From contig NZ_AP024845.1 in assembly GCF_020892095.1 (NCBI RefSeq), forward strand, positions 992,001 through 1,056,000: 64,000 nucleotides of DNA, written 5' to 3'. Each line of letters opens with the position of its first letter. The stretch's first letter is position 1. Positions 53,528 through 62,999 of the stretch are shown here, piece after piece. The stretch comes from Claveliimonas bilis. Lineage in GTDB: Bacteria > Bacillota > Clostridia > Lachnospirales > Lachnospiraceae. The position numbers were made by a program, and so were the translations under genes. A model generated the notes under the pieces. That model saw nothing but the letters and a program-made list of their open reading frames with translations, searched no databases and had not been told where the DNA came from.

Positions 53528-53971
53528 GTGAATACATTGACGATTGTTCTCTTGGTCATACTGGTCGTATTGATCATTGCTTGTATTGTATTATATTTCC
53601 TTGGAAAAAGAGCCGAGAAACGCCAGGCCGAACAGCAGGAAAAACTGGATGCGGCCGCACAGACTGTATCTATGCTGATCATTGACAAAAAGAAAATGAA
53701 ACTGAAAGAATCCGGTCTTCCTTCTATTGTCATTGAGAATACACCGAAATATCTCCGCCGTTCCAAGGTGCCGATCGTAAAGGCAAAGATCGGTCCGAAG
53801 ATCATGACATTGATGTGTGATTCCAATATTTATAATGTAATTCCGGTAAAGAAAGAAGTGAAAGCTACTGTCAGCGGAATTTACATCACTGCAGTAAAGG
53901 GACTTAGAGGTCCTTTGGAAACACCGACCAAGAAAAAAGGCTTTCTGGCAAGACTTCGAAACAGAGCTTAA
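53528..53971 (+). CDS. Membrane-anchored small protein
   Basis: 147 residues from GTG 53528 behind GAGGAGG. An N-terminal TM helix (TIVLLVILVVLIIACIVLYFL) is followed by a charged helical linker (KRAEKRQAEQQEKLDAAAQTV) and a compact basic domain (SMLIIDKKKMKLKESGLPSIV, VPIVKAKIGPKIMTLMCD, KKGFLARLRNRA). I do not recognise the family, although similar proteins seem common in Lachnospiraceae. The C-terminus is basic and may sit at a nucleic acid or membrane surface. It is transcribed alone. Confidence 0.75.
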   Translation: MNTLTIVLLVILVVLIIACIVLYFLGKRAEKRQAEQQEKLDAAAQTVSMLIIDKKKMKLKESGLPSIVIENTPKYLRRSKVPIVKAKIGPKIMTLMCDSNIYNVIPVKKEVKATVSGIYITAVKGLRGPLETPTKKKGFLARLRNRA

Positions 53972-53994
53972 CAGACATAGGAATGACAAAAGCA

Positions 53995-54025
53995 AAACCC
54001 GCAGCTTTTCAAAGCCCGCGGGTTT
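53995..54025 (+). terminator. Terminator between converging genes
   Basis: AAACCCGC (53995-54002) pairs with GCGGGTTT (54018-54025), followed by GTTTTTATT on the plus strand. Confidence 0.75.
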
Positions 54026-54062
54026 GTTTTTATTCTTTCATTGCACTTTCTCTCTATAAAGA

Positions 54063-54527
54063 TCAGGAACCTACTACTGCCCCATCCTCTCTGCGGATCG
54101 GACAGATCTTCACGTCGATCTCACAGTCGGCCAGAGGTTCGTTATTGACATCCAAAGCGTAGGTGATATGCACATCTATTTTTTCCTGCTCTACCTCTGT
54201 TGTAATATTTCTTGTGTGGATTCCTACCATCATCTCCCCAAATGGAGTTTCATAAGATGTCATATTCATTTTTCCCCGTTCAAACACCATGTGGGTATTT
54301 GCAATGCCGGATTTCCGGATTTCAAACATATCGCTGTCTGTAATTTTAATTGTATTTTTTATTTTTCCGGGAACTCCCTCTACTACCTCATCGTACAGCA
54401 CATAATGCTTTCCGTTCTTCAGATAGTAGGAAGCCGGCGTTATGATCTCTACCGGCTCACCGTTCCCATTGTCTCCTTCCATATCAAAATGGAGACCGGA
54501 AATACTGATCAATACATCTTTTGTCAT
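54063..54527 (-). CDS. DUF1934 (YwiB-like) beta-barrel protein
   Basis: 154 residues. The start ATG 54527 directly follows the pfkA stop (TAA-ATG), so translation is coupled. Typical DUF1934 features are VLISISGLHFDMEGD at the start, KNGKHYVLYDEVVEG, MVFERGKMNMTSYETPFGEMMVGIHT and a C-terminal HITYALDVNNE. The fold is a calycin-like barrel of unknown function, usually seen near core metabolic genes in Firmicutes. Confidence 0.78.
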   Translation of the reverse strand: MTKDVLISISGLHFDMEGDNGNGEPVEIITPASYYLKNGKHYVLYDEVVEGVPGKIKNTIKITDSDMFEIRKSGIANTHMVFERGKMNMTSYETPFGEMMVGIHTRNITTEVEQEKIDVHITYALDVNNEPLADCEIDVKICPIRREDGAVVGS

Positions 54528-55508
54528 TTACAGCGCCAACTCTCTTGCAATTTCATACTGGTACGCCGGAATGCCCTTCTGCATATTCAGCGCTTCATCA
54601 ATATCAAAGTCTACATACTCACCATGTCTGTAGCCTACTACACGATTGCTCTTTCCTTCCAGAAGAAGCTCCACTGCCTTTGCGCCCATAATGGAAGCAT
54701 ATACACGGTCTTTACATGTAGGGCTTCCGCCGCGTTGCATGTGTCCCAGAATGGTTGCTCTTGTTTCCATTCCTGTTGCTTCCTCAATTCTCTTTGCCAT
54801 CTCAATGGAACCGCCGATACCTTCTGCATTAATGATAATGTAATTCTTCTTTCCACGCTTCCGGCATTCCTGAATATCTGCGATGATCGCTTCTTCGTTA
54901 AAGTCGTGCTCCTCCGGAAGAAGGATACGCTCTGCTCCGTTTGCAATACCGCACCACAGAGCAAGATAACCTGCATCACGGCCCATAACTTCAATAATAG
55001 AACATCTCTCATGAGAAGTGGATGTATCTCTGACTTTATCGATTGCTTCCATTGCCGTATTTACAGCTGTATCAAATCCAATGGTATATTCGGTACATGC
55101 AATATCAAGGTCAATGGTTCCCGGAAGACCGATGGTATTGATTCCCAGATTTGCCAGTTTCTGTGCTCCTGCAAAGGAACCGTCCCCTCCGATGACTACC
55201 AGTCCGTCGATTCCATACTTTTTGCAGATAGCTGCTGCTTTCTGCTGTCCTTCTTCTGTACGCATTTCTTCACAGCGTGCTGTCTGAAGGATTGTTCCTC
55301 CTCTTTGAATTGTATCAGATACATCTCTTGCAGTCAGATCGATAATCTCCTCATCCAGAAGGCCCTGATATCCTTTACGGATTCCTCTTACCTTTACGCC
55401 TTTTCCCAATGCTGTACGAACAACGGCACGAATCGCTGCATTCATTCCGGGCGCATCGCCTCCGCTGGTCAAAACTCCAATTGTACGAATCACTTTTTCT
55501 GCTGCCAT
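54528..55508 (-). CDS. pfkA: ATP-dependent 6-phosphofructokinase
   Basis: 326 residues, ATG 55508 behind GGAGGAAAG. The ATP-binding motif TSGGDAPGMNAAIRAVVR and GGDGSFAGAQKL, the catalytic region PGTIDLDIACTEYTIGFDTA and the fructose-6-phosphate site IEVMGRDAGYLALWCGIA are all present. GGDGS, rather than GGDDT, marks the ATP- not the pyrophosphate-using type. It makes fructose 1,6-bisphosphate in glycolysis. It lies 69 bp after dnaE in the order common to Firmicutes. Confidence 0.96.
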   Translation of the reverse strand: MAAEKVIRTIGVLTSGGDAPGMNAAIRAVVRTALGKGVKVRGIRKGYQGLLDEEIIDLTARDVSDTIQRGGTILQTARCEEMRTEEGQQKAAAICKKYGIDGLVVIGGDGSFAGAQKLANLGINTIGLPGTIDLDIACTEYTIGFDTAVNTAMEAIDKVRDTSTSHERCSIIEVMGRDAGYLALWCGIANGAERILLPEEHDFNEEAIIADIQECRKRGKKNYIIINAEGIGGSIEMAKRIEEATGMETRATILGHMQRGGSPTCKDRVYASIMGAKAVELLLEGKSNRVVGYRHGEYVDFDIDEALNMQKGIPAYQYEIARELAL

Positions 55509-55577
55509 ATCTTTCCTCCATCTGTAACTATATTTTCATACTTCTTAATTTTCGCTTTGCTTCCTATTCTACCCTAT

Positions 55578-58500
55578 CTATCTTATGCTTTCAATGGGCT
55601 TTTCTACAACTTTTACACAAGATTCTCCGAAATAATTCGTCAATCTGCTTAGAATCCCGGGTTCAATATAGATGTTCCGCCCCGCCGGAAGTCTTTTCAC
55701 TGCTTTTTCTGCCCTGCAGTATATCACGACTGTATCGTCGCCATCAGAGGCCTTCAGCAGTTCAAAAAGATGGGATTCATCTTCCATATAGGCCGCCTTG
55801 TCCGGATATTGGATCCACAGCTCCCTCTTTGTCTGTTCAAAGGGAATAACCGTCTCACAGATCAGCTTACTGGGAGCATCGTCTTCTTCCGATACTCTTC
55901 CCCGGATGAATACCTTGCTTTCCTCGTTTAAAAGACGCTGATTCTTTTCATAATCCCTTGGGAAAACGACAATCTCCACATTTCCCACCAGATCTTCCAG
56001 AGTCAGAAAAGCCATCATCTTATTGTTCTTTGTATGTTTTATGGTTTTGGCAGTGATCATACCGCCCACCGTTTCCTTGGCACCATCATACACTCTCGCC
56101 CGCCCGGTGGAATCGTCAATCTGGAAATCCAGTGTAGTCTTGGAAATATTTTTCCGCCATTTTTCTTCATAATCCTCCAGCGGATGTCCTGTCAGATATA
56201 CCCCGATCACTTCTTTTTCGAAAGCAAGCTTCGTTTCTTTATCATATTCTCCCACATCAGGAAGAGGAATATCAAATTCGCTTTTCTGCTCTTCCCCCAC
56301 AAGATCAAAGAGAGACATCTGCCCTGCCATGGAGGTTTTTCTCTCCTGGTTTACCTGATCCAGAATCTGGATGTAGATACTCATAAACTGCTTCCGGGTT
56401 CCGCCAAGTCCGTCAAATGCACCTGCCTTGATAAAGTTTTCTATACTGCGTTTATTGACATCCTTTCCGGACATTCGTTCAATAAAATCTTTCAGGCTCT
56501 TAAATTCTCCGCCGATTTCCCTCTCCTCAATAATTTCCTGGATCACCGGACGTCCGATGCTCTTGATCGCCGCCAGCCCATACCGGATATTTCCTTCATC
56601 CACAGAGAAATTCCCTTCTCCTCTGTTGATATCCGGAGGAAGGATTTCAATTCCCATCTGCCGGCAGCTGTAAATATATTCTGCCACTTTCGGCGGATTT
56701 TCAATCACGGATGTCATAAGAGCCGCCATAAATTCTACCGGATAATAATATTTCAGATAAGCAGTCTGATAAGAAACAACAGCATATGCCGCCGCATGAG
56801 ACTTATTGAAGGCATATTTTGCAAAATCAATCATCTCATCATAAATTTTGTTGGCTGTTTTTTCGTCGATTCCATTGTTGACGCATCCGGGCACCCCTTC
56901 ATCAGGATTCCCATACACAAAGTTCTGGCGCTCTTTCTGCATCACATCGCCCTTTTTCTTGGACATAGCTCTTCTCAAAAGGTCGCTTCTTCCAAGAGTG
57001 TAACCGGCCAGATCACGCACAATCTGCATAACCTGTTCCTGATAAACAATACATCCGTATGTGGGCGCCAGGATCGGCTCAAGCTGCGGGCAGTCATAGG
57101 TAATCTCTCCTGTGCTGTTCTTCCCTTTGATATACTGGGGAATAAAATCCATCGGTCCCGGACGATAAAGAGAAATTCCAGCGATAATATCTTCCAGGCT
57201 CTTTGGCTTCAGCTCCTTCATGAAGCTTTTCATCCCCGCACTTTCAAGCTGGAACACACCGTCTGTCCGACCGCTTCCGATAGACTCCAGCACTTCCTGG
57301 TCATTAAAATCAATTGCATTAATATCAATCTGTGTTCCGGTACTCTTTTCCGCCAGATCCACTGCATTCTGGATTACAGTCAGCGTCCGAAGGCCGAGGA
57401 AATCCATTTTAAGGAGTCCCAGCTCTTCCAGGGTCGTCATCGTAAACTGTGTGGTTACCGAACCGTCTGAACCAAGAGAGAGAGGCACATACTCATCCAC
57501 TTCTTTCTGGCTGATCACCACGCCCGCGGCATGCATGGATGTATGTCTCGGAAGACCTTCCAGCCTTTTTGACATATCGATCAGCTCCCGTACCTGCCCG
57601 TCCTCCTCGTACAGTTTCTTTAATTCCGGATTCATAGACAGAGATTTATCCAGAGTAATGTTCAATTCCTTCGGAATCATTTTCGCAATACTGTCCACAA
57701 AAGCATAGGGCAGATCCATCACACGCCCTACATCCCGAATGACTCCTCTTGCAGCCATCGTACCAAAAGTAACAATCTGCACCACCCGGTCGGAGCCGTA
57801 TTTTCTTACCACATAGTCGATGACTTCCTGACGTCTCTCGAAACAGAAATCCACATCAATATCCGGCATAGACACTCGCTCCGGGTTAAGGAAACGCTCA
57901 AACAGCAGCTGATACTTAATAGGGTCGATACTGGTAATTCCAAGGCAATAGGAAACGATACTTCCCGCTGCCGATCCACGCCCCGGCCCCACCATGATCT
58001 TGTGATCTCTTGCATACTTAATAAAATCCCAGACGATCAGAAAATAATCCACGTATCCCATATCGTGAATGATGGACAGCTCATAGGTCAGACGATCCTT
58101 AAGCTCCTGATCCACCTCTCCTTTGTGCTCTCCGCCTTTCACACCATATCTTTCTTCCAGTCCTTCAAAGCAGAGCTTGTTCAGATATTCCCAGGAAGTA
58201 TAGCCGTCCGGGACGTCGTATTTCGGAAGTTTCGTCACCCCGAACTCAATTTCCACGTTGCATCTGTCAGCGATTTTCTGTGTATTTTCCAGCGCTTCCA
58301 GCGCATAGGGAAACAGCTCCTTCATCTCTTCTTCGGATTTGATGTAGTACTGTCCGCCCTCATATCGCATCCGGTCCTCATCTGCCAGTTTCTTGCCGGT
58401 CTGAAGACACAGAAGGATATCATGCGGTTTTACGTCATCCGCATAAGTATAGTGGATATCATTTGTCGCCACAAGGCCGATCCCTGTCTCCTGACTCATC

Positions 58501-59078
58501 CGCAGCAGAGCCTGATTTACCATGGTCTGCTGGGCAATCCCATGATCCTGAAGCTCCAGGAAGAAGTTGCCTTTGCCGAAAATTTTCTCATAGCGAAGGG
58601 CAGCTTCCTTGCCCTCCTCATACATGCCCCTGAGAATATTTCTTGAAACTTCTCCTGCCAGGCAGGCGCTCAAGGCAATCAGCCCTTCATGATAGCGTTC
58701 CAAAAGCTCCATATCCACACGGGGTTTATAATAATACCCTTCCGTAAATCCCCTGGAAACCAGCTTCATCAGATTATGATAGCCCTGGTCATTCTCCGCC
58801 AGAAGCACAAGATGATAATACCTGCTCTCATCACTTCCTCTGGCCTCTCTGTCAAATCTGGACCCCGGCGCCACATAGACTTCACAGCCGATAATAGGTT
58901 TGATCCCTTCCGCCTTTGCCGCGCGGTAAAAATCAATGACGCCGTACATAACGCCATGGTCGGTGATGGCAACGCTGTTCATCCCCAGCTCTTTTACCCT
59001 TGACACACATTCTTTTATTTTGTTTGAACCGTCCAGAAGGCTGTATTCCGTATGGACGTGCAGATGTGCAAAACTCAT
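55578..59078 (-). CDS. dnaE: DNA polymerase III subunit alpha
   Basis: 1166 residues; ATG 59078 follows GAGAGGGAA. The PHP domain has AHLHVHTEYSLLDGS and ITDHGVMYGVIDFY. The polymerase core has GPGRGSAAGSIVSYCLGI, the catalytic PDIDVDFCFERR and a finger region. The C-terminal part carries helix-hairpin-helix motifs and an OB-fold (VGGMITAKTIKHTKNNKMMAF). Size and order fit a DnaE-type replicative or lagging-strand polymerase. It starts the dnaE-pfkA-DUF1934 series. Confidence 0.96.
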   Translation of the reverse strand: MSFAHLHVHTEYSLLDGSNKIKECVSRVKELGMNSVAITDHGVMYGVIDFYRAAKAEGIKPIIGCEVYVAPGSRFDREARGSDESRYYHLVLLAENDQGYHNLMKLVSRGFTEGYYYKPRVDMELLERYHEGLIALSACLAGEVSRNILRGMYEEGKEAALRYEKIFGKGNFFLELQDHGIAQQTMVNQALLRMSQETGIGLVATNDIHYTYADDVKPHDILLCLQTGKKLADEDRMRYEGGQYYIKSEEEMKELFPYALEALENTQKIADRCNVEIEFGVTKLPKYDVPDGYTSWEYLNKLCFEGLEERYGVKGGEHKGEVDQELKDRLTYELSIIHDMGYVDYFLIVWDFIKYARDHKIMVGPGRGSAAGSIVSYCLGITSIDPIKYQLLFERFLNPERVSMPDIDVDFCFERRQEVIDYVVRKYGSDRVVQIVTFGTMAARGVIRDVGRVMDLPYAFVDSIAKMIPKELNITLDKSLSMNPELKKLYEEDGQVRELIDMSKRLEGLPRHTSMHAAGVVISQKEVDEYVPLSLGSDGSVTTQFTMTTLEELGLLKMDFLGLRTLTVIQNAVDLAEKSTGTQIDINAIDFNDQEVLESIGSGRTDGVFQLESAGMKSFMKELKPKSLEDIIAGISLYRPGPMDFIPQYIKGKNSTGEITYDCPQLEPILAPTYGCIVYQEQVMQIVRDLAGYTLGRSDLLRRAMSKKKGDVMQKERQNFVYGNPDEGVPGCVNNGIDEKTANKIYDEMIDFAKYAFNKSHAAAYAVVSYQTAYLKYYYPVEFMAALMTSVIENPPKVAEYIYSCRQMGIEILPPDINRGEGNFSVDEGNIRYGLAAIKSIGRPVIQEIIEEREIGGEFKSLKDFIERMSGKDVNKRSIENFIKAGAFDGLGGTRKQFMSIYIQILDQVNQERKTSMAGQMSLFDLVGEEQKSEFDIPLPDVGEYDKETKLAFEKEVIGVYLTGHPLEDYEEKWRKNISKTTLDFQIDDSTGRARVYDGAKETVGGMITAKTIKHTKNNKMMAFLTLEDLVGNVEIVVFPRDYEKNQRLLNEESKVFIRGRVSEEDDAPSKLICETVIPFEQTKRELWIQYPDKAAYMEDESHLFELLKASDGDDTVVIYCRAEKAVKRLPAGRNIYIEPGILSRLTNYFGESCVKVVEKPIESIR

Positions 59079-59127
59079 GTCTTTCCCTCTCTCTAAACAA
59101 AAAACGAAGTTTCCTATATGCTAAAAC

Positions 59128-59164
59128 GGCGGGAATGCTGCCCCTTATCGACAACATGCCCGCC
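59128..59164 (-). terminator. Terminator between the HPr-like gene and dnaE
   Basis: Minus strand GGCGGG (59164-59159) pairs with CCCGCC (59133-59128), extended by ATG/CAT pairs, followed by GTTTTAG. Confidence 0.6.
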
Positions 59165-59183
59165 TGTTCCGGATTCATTTCAA

Positions 59184-59417
59184 TTAGCCGTTCACCATAA
59201 AGGATACGAGTCTGTCAATATCTTCTTTTTCGTAAGCAATAATTTCCAGCTCCGGAATTTCTCCGTTGGAGAAAATGTTTGCCATGGATACATACTGTGA
59301 TAACTTGGATTTCAGATTCAGTCTGTCCCCTTCTCCTGTCACCAGTTCCACTCTTCCTTTACATTCGTCTACTACTTTAAAAAACCTGTCAATGTCTGTT
59401 ATATTCTGTACTTTCAT
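59184..59417 (-). CDS. HPr-like protein lacking the phosphorylated His
   Basis: 77 residues from ATG 59417; the frame could extend to GTG 59435. Length and secondary structure follow the PTS phosphocarrier HPr: strand KVQNITDIDRFFKVVDECKG, strand RVELVTGEGD, RLNLKSKLSQYVSMANIFS (matching NAKSIMGIMSL around Ser46), and IPELEIIAYEKEDIDRLVSFM. The usual GLHARP with His15 is replaced by DIDRFF, so it cannot carry the PEP-derived phosphate. It may be a regulatory relative, as Crh is in Bacillus. The HPr assignment is by eye and moderately sure. Confidence 0.55.
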   Translation of the reverse strand: MKVQNITDIDRFFKVVDECKGRVELVTGEGDRLNLKSKLSQYVSMANIFSNGEIPELEIIAYEKEDIDRLVSFMVNG

Positions 59418-59478
59418 TGTCCTGTCATTCCTCACTTTCCATACTTATTTCACTACACACCCTCATTATAACCAATTT

Positions 59479-60309
59479 TCACCGGATTGCAATGCTTTTT
59501 TCCCGTATTTCTATTTTCCCTTCTTTTAAGAGTCTGCCCACTGCCCGCTTAAAAGCATTTTTACTGAATCCGAACTCTTCCCGGATCCGGTCCGGATCGG
59601 CTTTATCGGTAAACGGAAGCTCTCCTCCATGTTCCTTGAGACGCTCCAGAATGATCAGCGCATCTGCATCCATCTGGATAAATGCCTTCTCCCGCACACT
59701 AAGATCCAGCTTTCCGTCAGGCTTCACTTCTGCGACGCGGGCTGTTACCACATCACCCACTTTATATCCTCCGGGCGCTTCCCTTTTGGGGATCAGCGCG
59801 CAGTAGCAGTTGTCAACCGCTACGAAAAGTCCGAAATTGGTGCTCTTTTCATAAATGATTCCTTTAACCTTATCATCTTTCTTGTAAGGGGAATCCGTTC
59901 TGAGCTTTTCATAAATTTTCATAGTGGCACACAGTCTGCCGCTCTTATCCACATACAGACTTACCAGACAGGAATCTCCTTTTTTCACTTTTGCGGTCTG
60001 CTCCTTAAAAGGAAGCAGAAGATCCTTTTCCAGCCCCCAATCAAGAAACGCTCCTATTTTCCCTGTATCTGCCACTGTCAGAACCTGAAGTTCACCAAGC
60101 TGTATTTTGGGTTCATGCGTAGTGGCGATCAGCCTGTCTCTGGAATCGCGATAGAGAAACACTTCCAGCTCATCTCCGATCTTCGTCCCCTCCGGTACCT
60201 GTCTGCCCGGCAGAAGCACTCTCTCCTCCTCCGTTCCAAGATATATTCCGAAATCTGTCTTTTTTACAACCTTAAGTACCTGCTTTTTTCCCAAACCTTT
60301 TTCTAACAT
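59479..60309 (-). CDS. cvfB: CvfB-type S1 RNA-binding protein
   Basis: 276 residues, ATG 60309 behind AGGAGAAAA. Three OB/S1-like domains in tandem (KKQVLKVVKKTDFGIYLGT; VADTGKIGAFLDWGLEKDLLLP; VKGIIYEKSTNFGLFVAVDN) are followed by a C-terminal winged helix (IREEFGFSKNAFKRAVGRLLKEGKIEI). This is the plan of Staphylococcus CvfB, a virulence-linked RNA-binding protein. It overlaps the thioesterase stop by 7 bp, so translation is coupled. Confidence 0.88.
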   Translation of the reverse strand: MLEKGLGKKQVLKVVKKTDFGIYLGTEEERVLLPGRQVPEGTKIGDELEVFLYRDSRDRLIATTHEPKIQLGELQVLTVADTGKIGAFLDWGLEKDLLLPFKEQTAKVKKGDSCLVSLYVDKSGRLCATMKIYEKLRTDSPYKKDDKVKGIIYEKSTNFGLFVAVDNCYCALIPKREAPGGYKVGDVVTARVAEVKPDGKLDLSVREKAFIQMDADALIILERLKEHGGELPFTDKADPDRIREEFGFSKNAFKRAVGRLLKEGKIEIREKSIAIR

Positions 60310-61019
60310 CTTTTTTCTCCTGTCAGCTCCACCACTGCGTAAACTCCTCCGTCGGGCTCACACAGTTCCACCACTGTCCTTTCTCCTTCTTTCGCCACTT
60401 TTGGCAGTATTTTGTCATGCAATAAAGCAGACTTTTTATATTCCGCCCTCATCTGTCTTACCATCAGTTCTTCCCCGGCAGCCTCCAATGCCATCTGGAC
60501 ATACTGGCAGTTATTTACATGCTCATTCGTATCAATATGGTATTTTCGCACCGGGAAGATCTCTCCTGACAAAGCATCTTGCGGCAAAGAGATTTTTCTG
60601 GGTGCATATTCCATCTCCAGCGCCTCTTCTGTCCCGTACTTTTCCACTTCTTCCTTCGGCGGTCTTGCAGGACGCTGTTTCTCCAGATCCATGTAAACCC
60701 AGATAGAATTGGCATACGCAGCCTTTTCCCCTTTTTCATCCCACATGCAGAAATTCCGGTAGCCGTAAAGTCCCTGGAAGCCTGTGGCCCACGTACCGAT
60801 CCGGATTTTCTCTCCGATGCGCGGATACCGCTCGATAACAACCTGCCAGGAAGACAGCACCCACGCTCTTTTCTTTTCCTTCAGATAATCTACACCCAGA
60901 CCGATATCCTCTGACTGGAAAATACTCCCGTCCTGAAAATAATTAATAATAGACGGAAGCGTCATTGTCTCATAATGATCTACTTCACTGAATCTTACCC
61001 TGCTTTCATATGTGTACAT
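60303..61019 (-). CDS. Acyl-ACP thioesterase
   Basis: 238 residues from ATG 61019 behind GAGAGGAAGG. Double hotdog fold: YTYESRVRFSEVDHYETMTLP, SWQVVIERYPRIGEKIRIGTWATGF, and the active-site region KYHIDTNEHVNNCQYVQMAL, where D-x-N-x-H is the catalytic set of acyl-ACP thioesterases (PF01643). It would release free fatty acids from ACP. It begins 2 bp after the CDF stop. Confidence 0.87.
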   Translation of the reverse strand: MYTYESRVRFSEVDHYETMTLPSIINYFQDGSIFQSEDIGLGVDYLKEKKRAWVLSSWQVVIERYPRIGEKIRIGTWATGFQGLYGYRNFCMWDEKGEKAAYANSIWVYMDLEKQRPARPPKEEVEKYGTEEALEMEYAPRKISLPQDALSGEIFPVRKYHIDTNEHVNNCQYVQMALEAAGEELMVRQMRAEYKKSALLHDKILPKVAKEGERTVVELCEPDGGVYAVVELTGEKRC

Positions 61020-61021
61020 CT

Positions 61022-62209
61022 TTATCCTTCCTCTCCCTGTGCCACAAAACTTTGTTCTACTGTGATCACACATTGATATCTGGAGTCCCGTTCTGATAAG
61101 TAACTCCTTACTTTCCGCTCCAGCTCCTTTTGCTCTTCTCTGGAATAAGCAAAGGGAACTACCATATCAAATATAAGATTGATCCTTTCCTTACCTTCCA
61201 CTACGCGCAGATCGTGGATCGTTACATCCGGATCGATCTCATTTATGCTCGCCTCCACCTGTTTCCTGATTTCCAGTATTCTTTCATTTTTTGTCTCCAC
61301 CGGATCCATATGTATAACAAGAAAAACTCCAATCTGCGAAATAGCGTCCCGCTCGATCCTGTCAATAATCTCGTGAGATTCCTCAATATCTACATCATTG
61401 GGCACTTCCGCATGTATAGATGCCATATTGCGGCCCGGTCCGTAATTATGCACGATCAGGTCATGGCTTCCGATAATTCCGTCATAACTCTCCACAAATC
61501 TGGTAATCTTCTCATAATCTGCAGAAGAAGTAGGCTCTCCCAGAAGCGGCTTCAATGTATCCTTTGCGATTCCAATCCCCGCCCATATGACTACCAATGA
61601 TACACAAACACCGATAACTCCGTCAATATTAATTCCTGTAAAATAGAAAAACAACAGGGAGATCACGGTGGCAGAAGTGGTGATCACGTCACCCACGGCA
61701 TCTGCCGCTGTCGCCAGCATTACCTTAGAATCAATCCTTTTTCCCAATTTCCGGTTAAAAAGGCTCATCCACAGTTTTACTCCAATGGATAAGACCAGAA
61801 TCAGAACCGATATAAACTGAAATTCCAGTTTCTGTGGATTCCATATTCTGGAAAATGCATCCTTAAAAAAAGTAAGTCCTACTTCAATAACAAGAAAGGA
61901 AACCACAAGCGCCGTAATATATTCCATTCTTCCGTGTCCGAAGGGATGTTCTTTGTCTGCCGGCTTTCCCGCCAGCTTCACCCCCACAAGACCGATCACA
62001 GAAGAAGCTGCATCCGACAGATTGTTAAATGCATCTGCCGTAACAGAAATACTGTGCATGGCAATCCCCACTGCCGCCTTTACAGCAAAAAGGAGGGCAT
62101 TACAGATAATGCCCACAACCCCTGCCAGCGTGCCGTACTGCGTCCGCACATTCAGTTCCTCTGTCTTGTGATAATCCTTTATAAAATGCCTGACTAAAAA
62201 TTCTGTCAT
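61022..62209 (-). CDS. Cation diffusion facilitator (CDF) metal transporter
   Basis: 395 residues. The six-helix CDF core has ISVTADAFNNLSDAASSVIG (N-x-x-D-x-x in helix 2), HPFGHGRMEYI and ATAADAVGDVITT in helix 5 (D-x-x-x-D). The C-terminal cytoplasmic domain (EVPNDVDIEESHEIIDRIE...HMDPVETKN) is the usual metal-sensing dimer. DAFNNxxD and DAxGD suggest a Mn/Fe/Zn exporter, without a clear choice. It is the first gene of the CDF-thioesterase-cvfB operon. Confidence 0.9.
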   Translation of the reverse strand: MTEFLVRHFIKDYHKTEELNVRTQYGTLAGVVGIICNALLFAVKAAVGIAMHSISVTADAFNNLSDAASSVIGLVGVKLAGKPADKEHPFGHGRMEYITALVVSFLVIEVGLTFFKDAFSRIWNPQKLEFQFISVLILVLSIGVKLWMSLFNRKLGKRIDSKVMLATAADAVGDVITTSATVISLLFFYFTGINIDGVIGVCVSLVVIWAGIGIAKDTLKPLLGEPTSSADYEKITRFVESYDGIIGSHDLIVHNYGPGRNMASIHAEVPNDVDIEESHEIIDRIERDAISQIGVFLVIHMDPVETKNERILEIRKQVEASINEIDPDVTIHDLRVVEGKERINLIFDMVVPFAYSREEQKELERKVRSYLSERDSRYQCVITVEQSFVAQGEEG

Positions 62210-62235
62210 AACGTTTCTGCCTCCGCCTTACCTGG

Positions 62236-62898
62236 TTATTTCCCGGATGCACCATCCCCGAAGAAAAACCATTTTATCTTAAAGTCCGAAAATGCCGTAA
62301 CCATATCGTACGCATCTTCACTTAACACATGTCCCATTTTTTCCTTTCCCTTTTCCGGCACAACACACCGGACAGCATCTGTAAAACAAAGGTTGGGATA
62401 CAGACAGCACCACCAGTTATGCCCCTGCCCGCTTCCGATCTTTACCCTGAGAGCTGTATATTCTCCCGCCGGAAATGTCACATCTCCATAGTTTTTTTCT
62501 GGAAAATAATCCTTCACGACCTCTGCGCTGACCTCATCCGTACATCCCTCATTCCGAAGAACCATCTCGCCGGTCTTTTCCATATCGCTAAGATGACTGC
62601 CCATCCACTCTATGGTTTCTTCCAGATCATCCGTTTCCGGCATATTCCTTTTCATATAGGAAAGAAGGGCTTCTTTTACAGCCATTTTCAACTTCTGATC
62701 CCGATCCGAATCGCTGTCAGCCAGTACATGAAAACGCAGCACCGTTTCCGCCAGCTCTTCCTGTGCTTCCCGGCTTCTTGCCTCCACCAGCATTCCTCTC
62801 TGCCAGACAAGGAAACCTGTAATGACTGCCGCTGCTATAAGCGCTGCTGCCAGGCAAAAGACCTGTCTTTTTCTTTCCCTGCGATTTCCCGTTTCCAT
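62236..62898 (-). CDS. spoIIR: Stage II sporulation protein R
   Basis: 220 residues, ATG 62898 behind AGGAGGTAC. N-terminal TM helix (CLAAALIAAAVITGFLVW), then the SpoIIR domain: VLRFHVLADSDSDRDQKLKMAVKEAL, YGDVTFPAGEYTALRVKIGSGQGHNWWCCLYPNLCF. It is made in the forespore and sends the signal that activates SpoIIGA and pro-sigma-E in the mother cell. It is next to the ispE-GntR genes as in other Clostridia. Confidence 0.95.
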   Translation of the reverse strand: METGNRRERKRQVFCLAAALIAAAVITGFLVWQRGMLVEARSREAQEELAETVLRFHVLADSDSDRDQKLKMAVKEALLSYMKRNMPETDDLEETIEWMGSHLSDMEKTGEMVLRNEGCTDEVSAEVVKDYFPEKNYGDVTFPAGEYTALRVKIGSGQGHNWWCCLYPNLCFTDAVRCVVPEKGKEKMGHVLSEDAYDMVTAFSDFKIKWFFFGDGASGK

Positions 62899-62999
62899 AT
62901 TGTATGTACCTCCTGATCTCTTCTTTTTATTTCTTTGAATCTATCAGGAGTTTTGCCGCCCTTTTGCCCCTTTATACAAAAGCGGGCTCGAAACTGCAA

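Noticed and set aside
56034-57470. 478-aa plus-strand open frame opposite dnaE
   Set aside because: It is antisense to a well-supported dnaE and has no domain.
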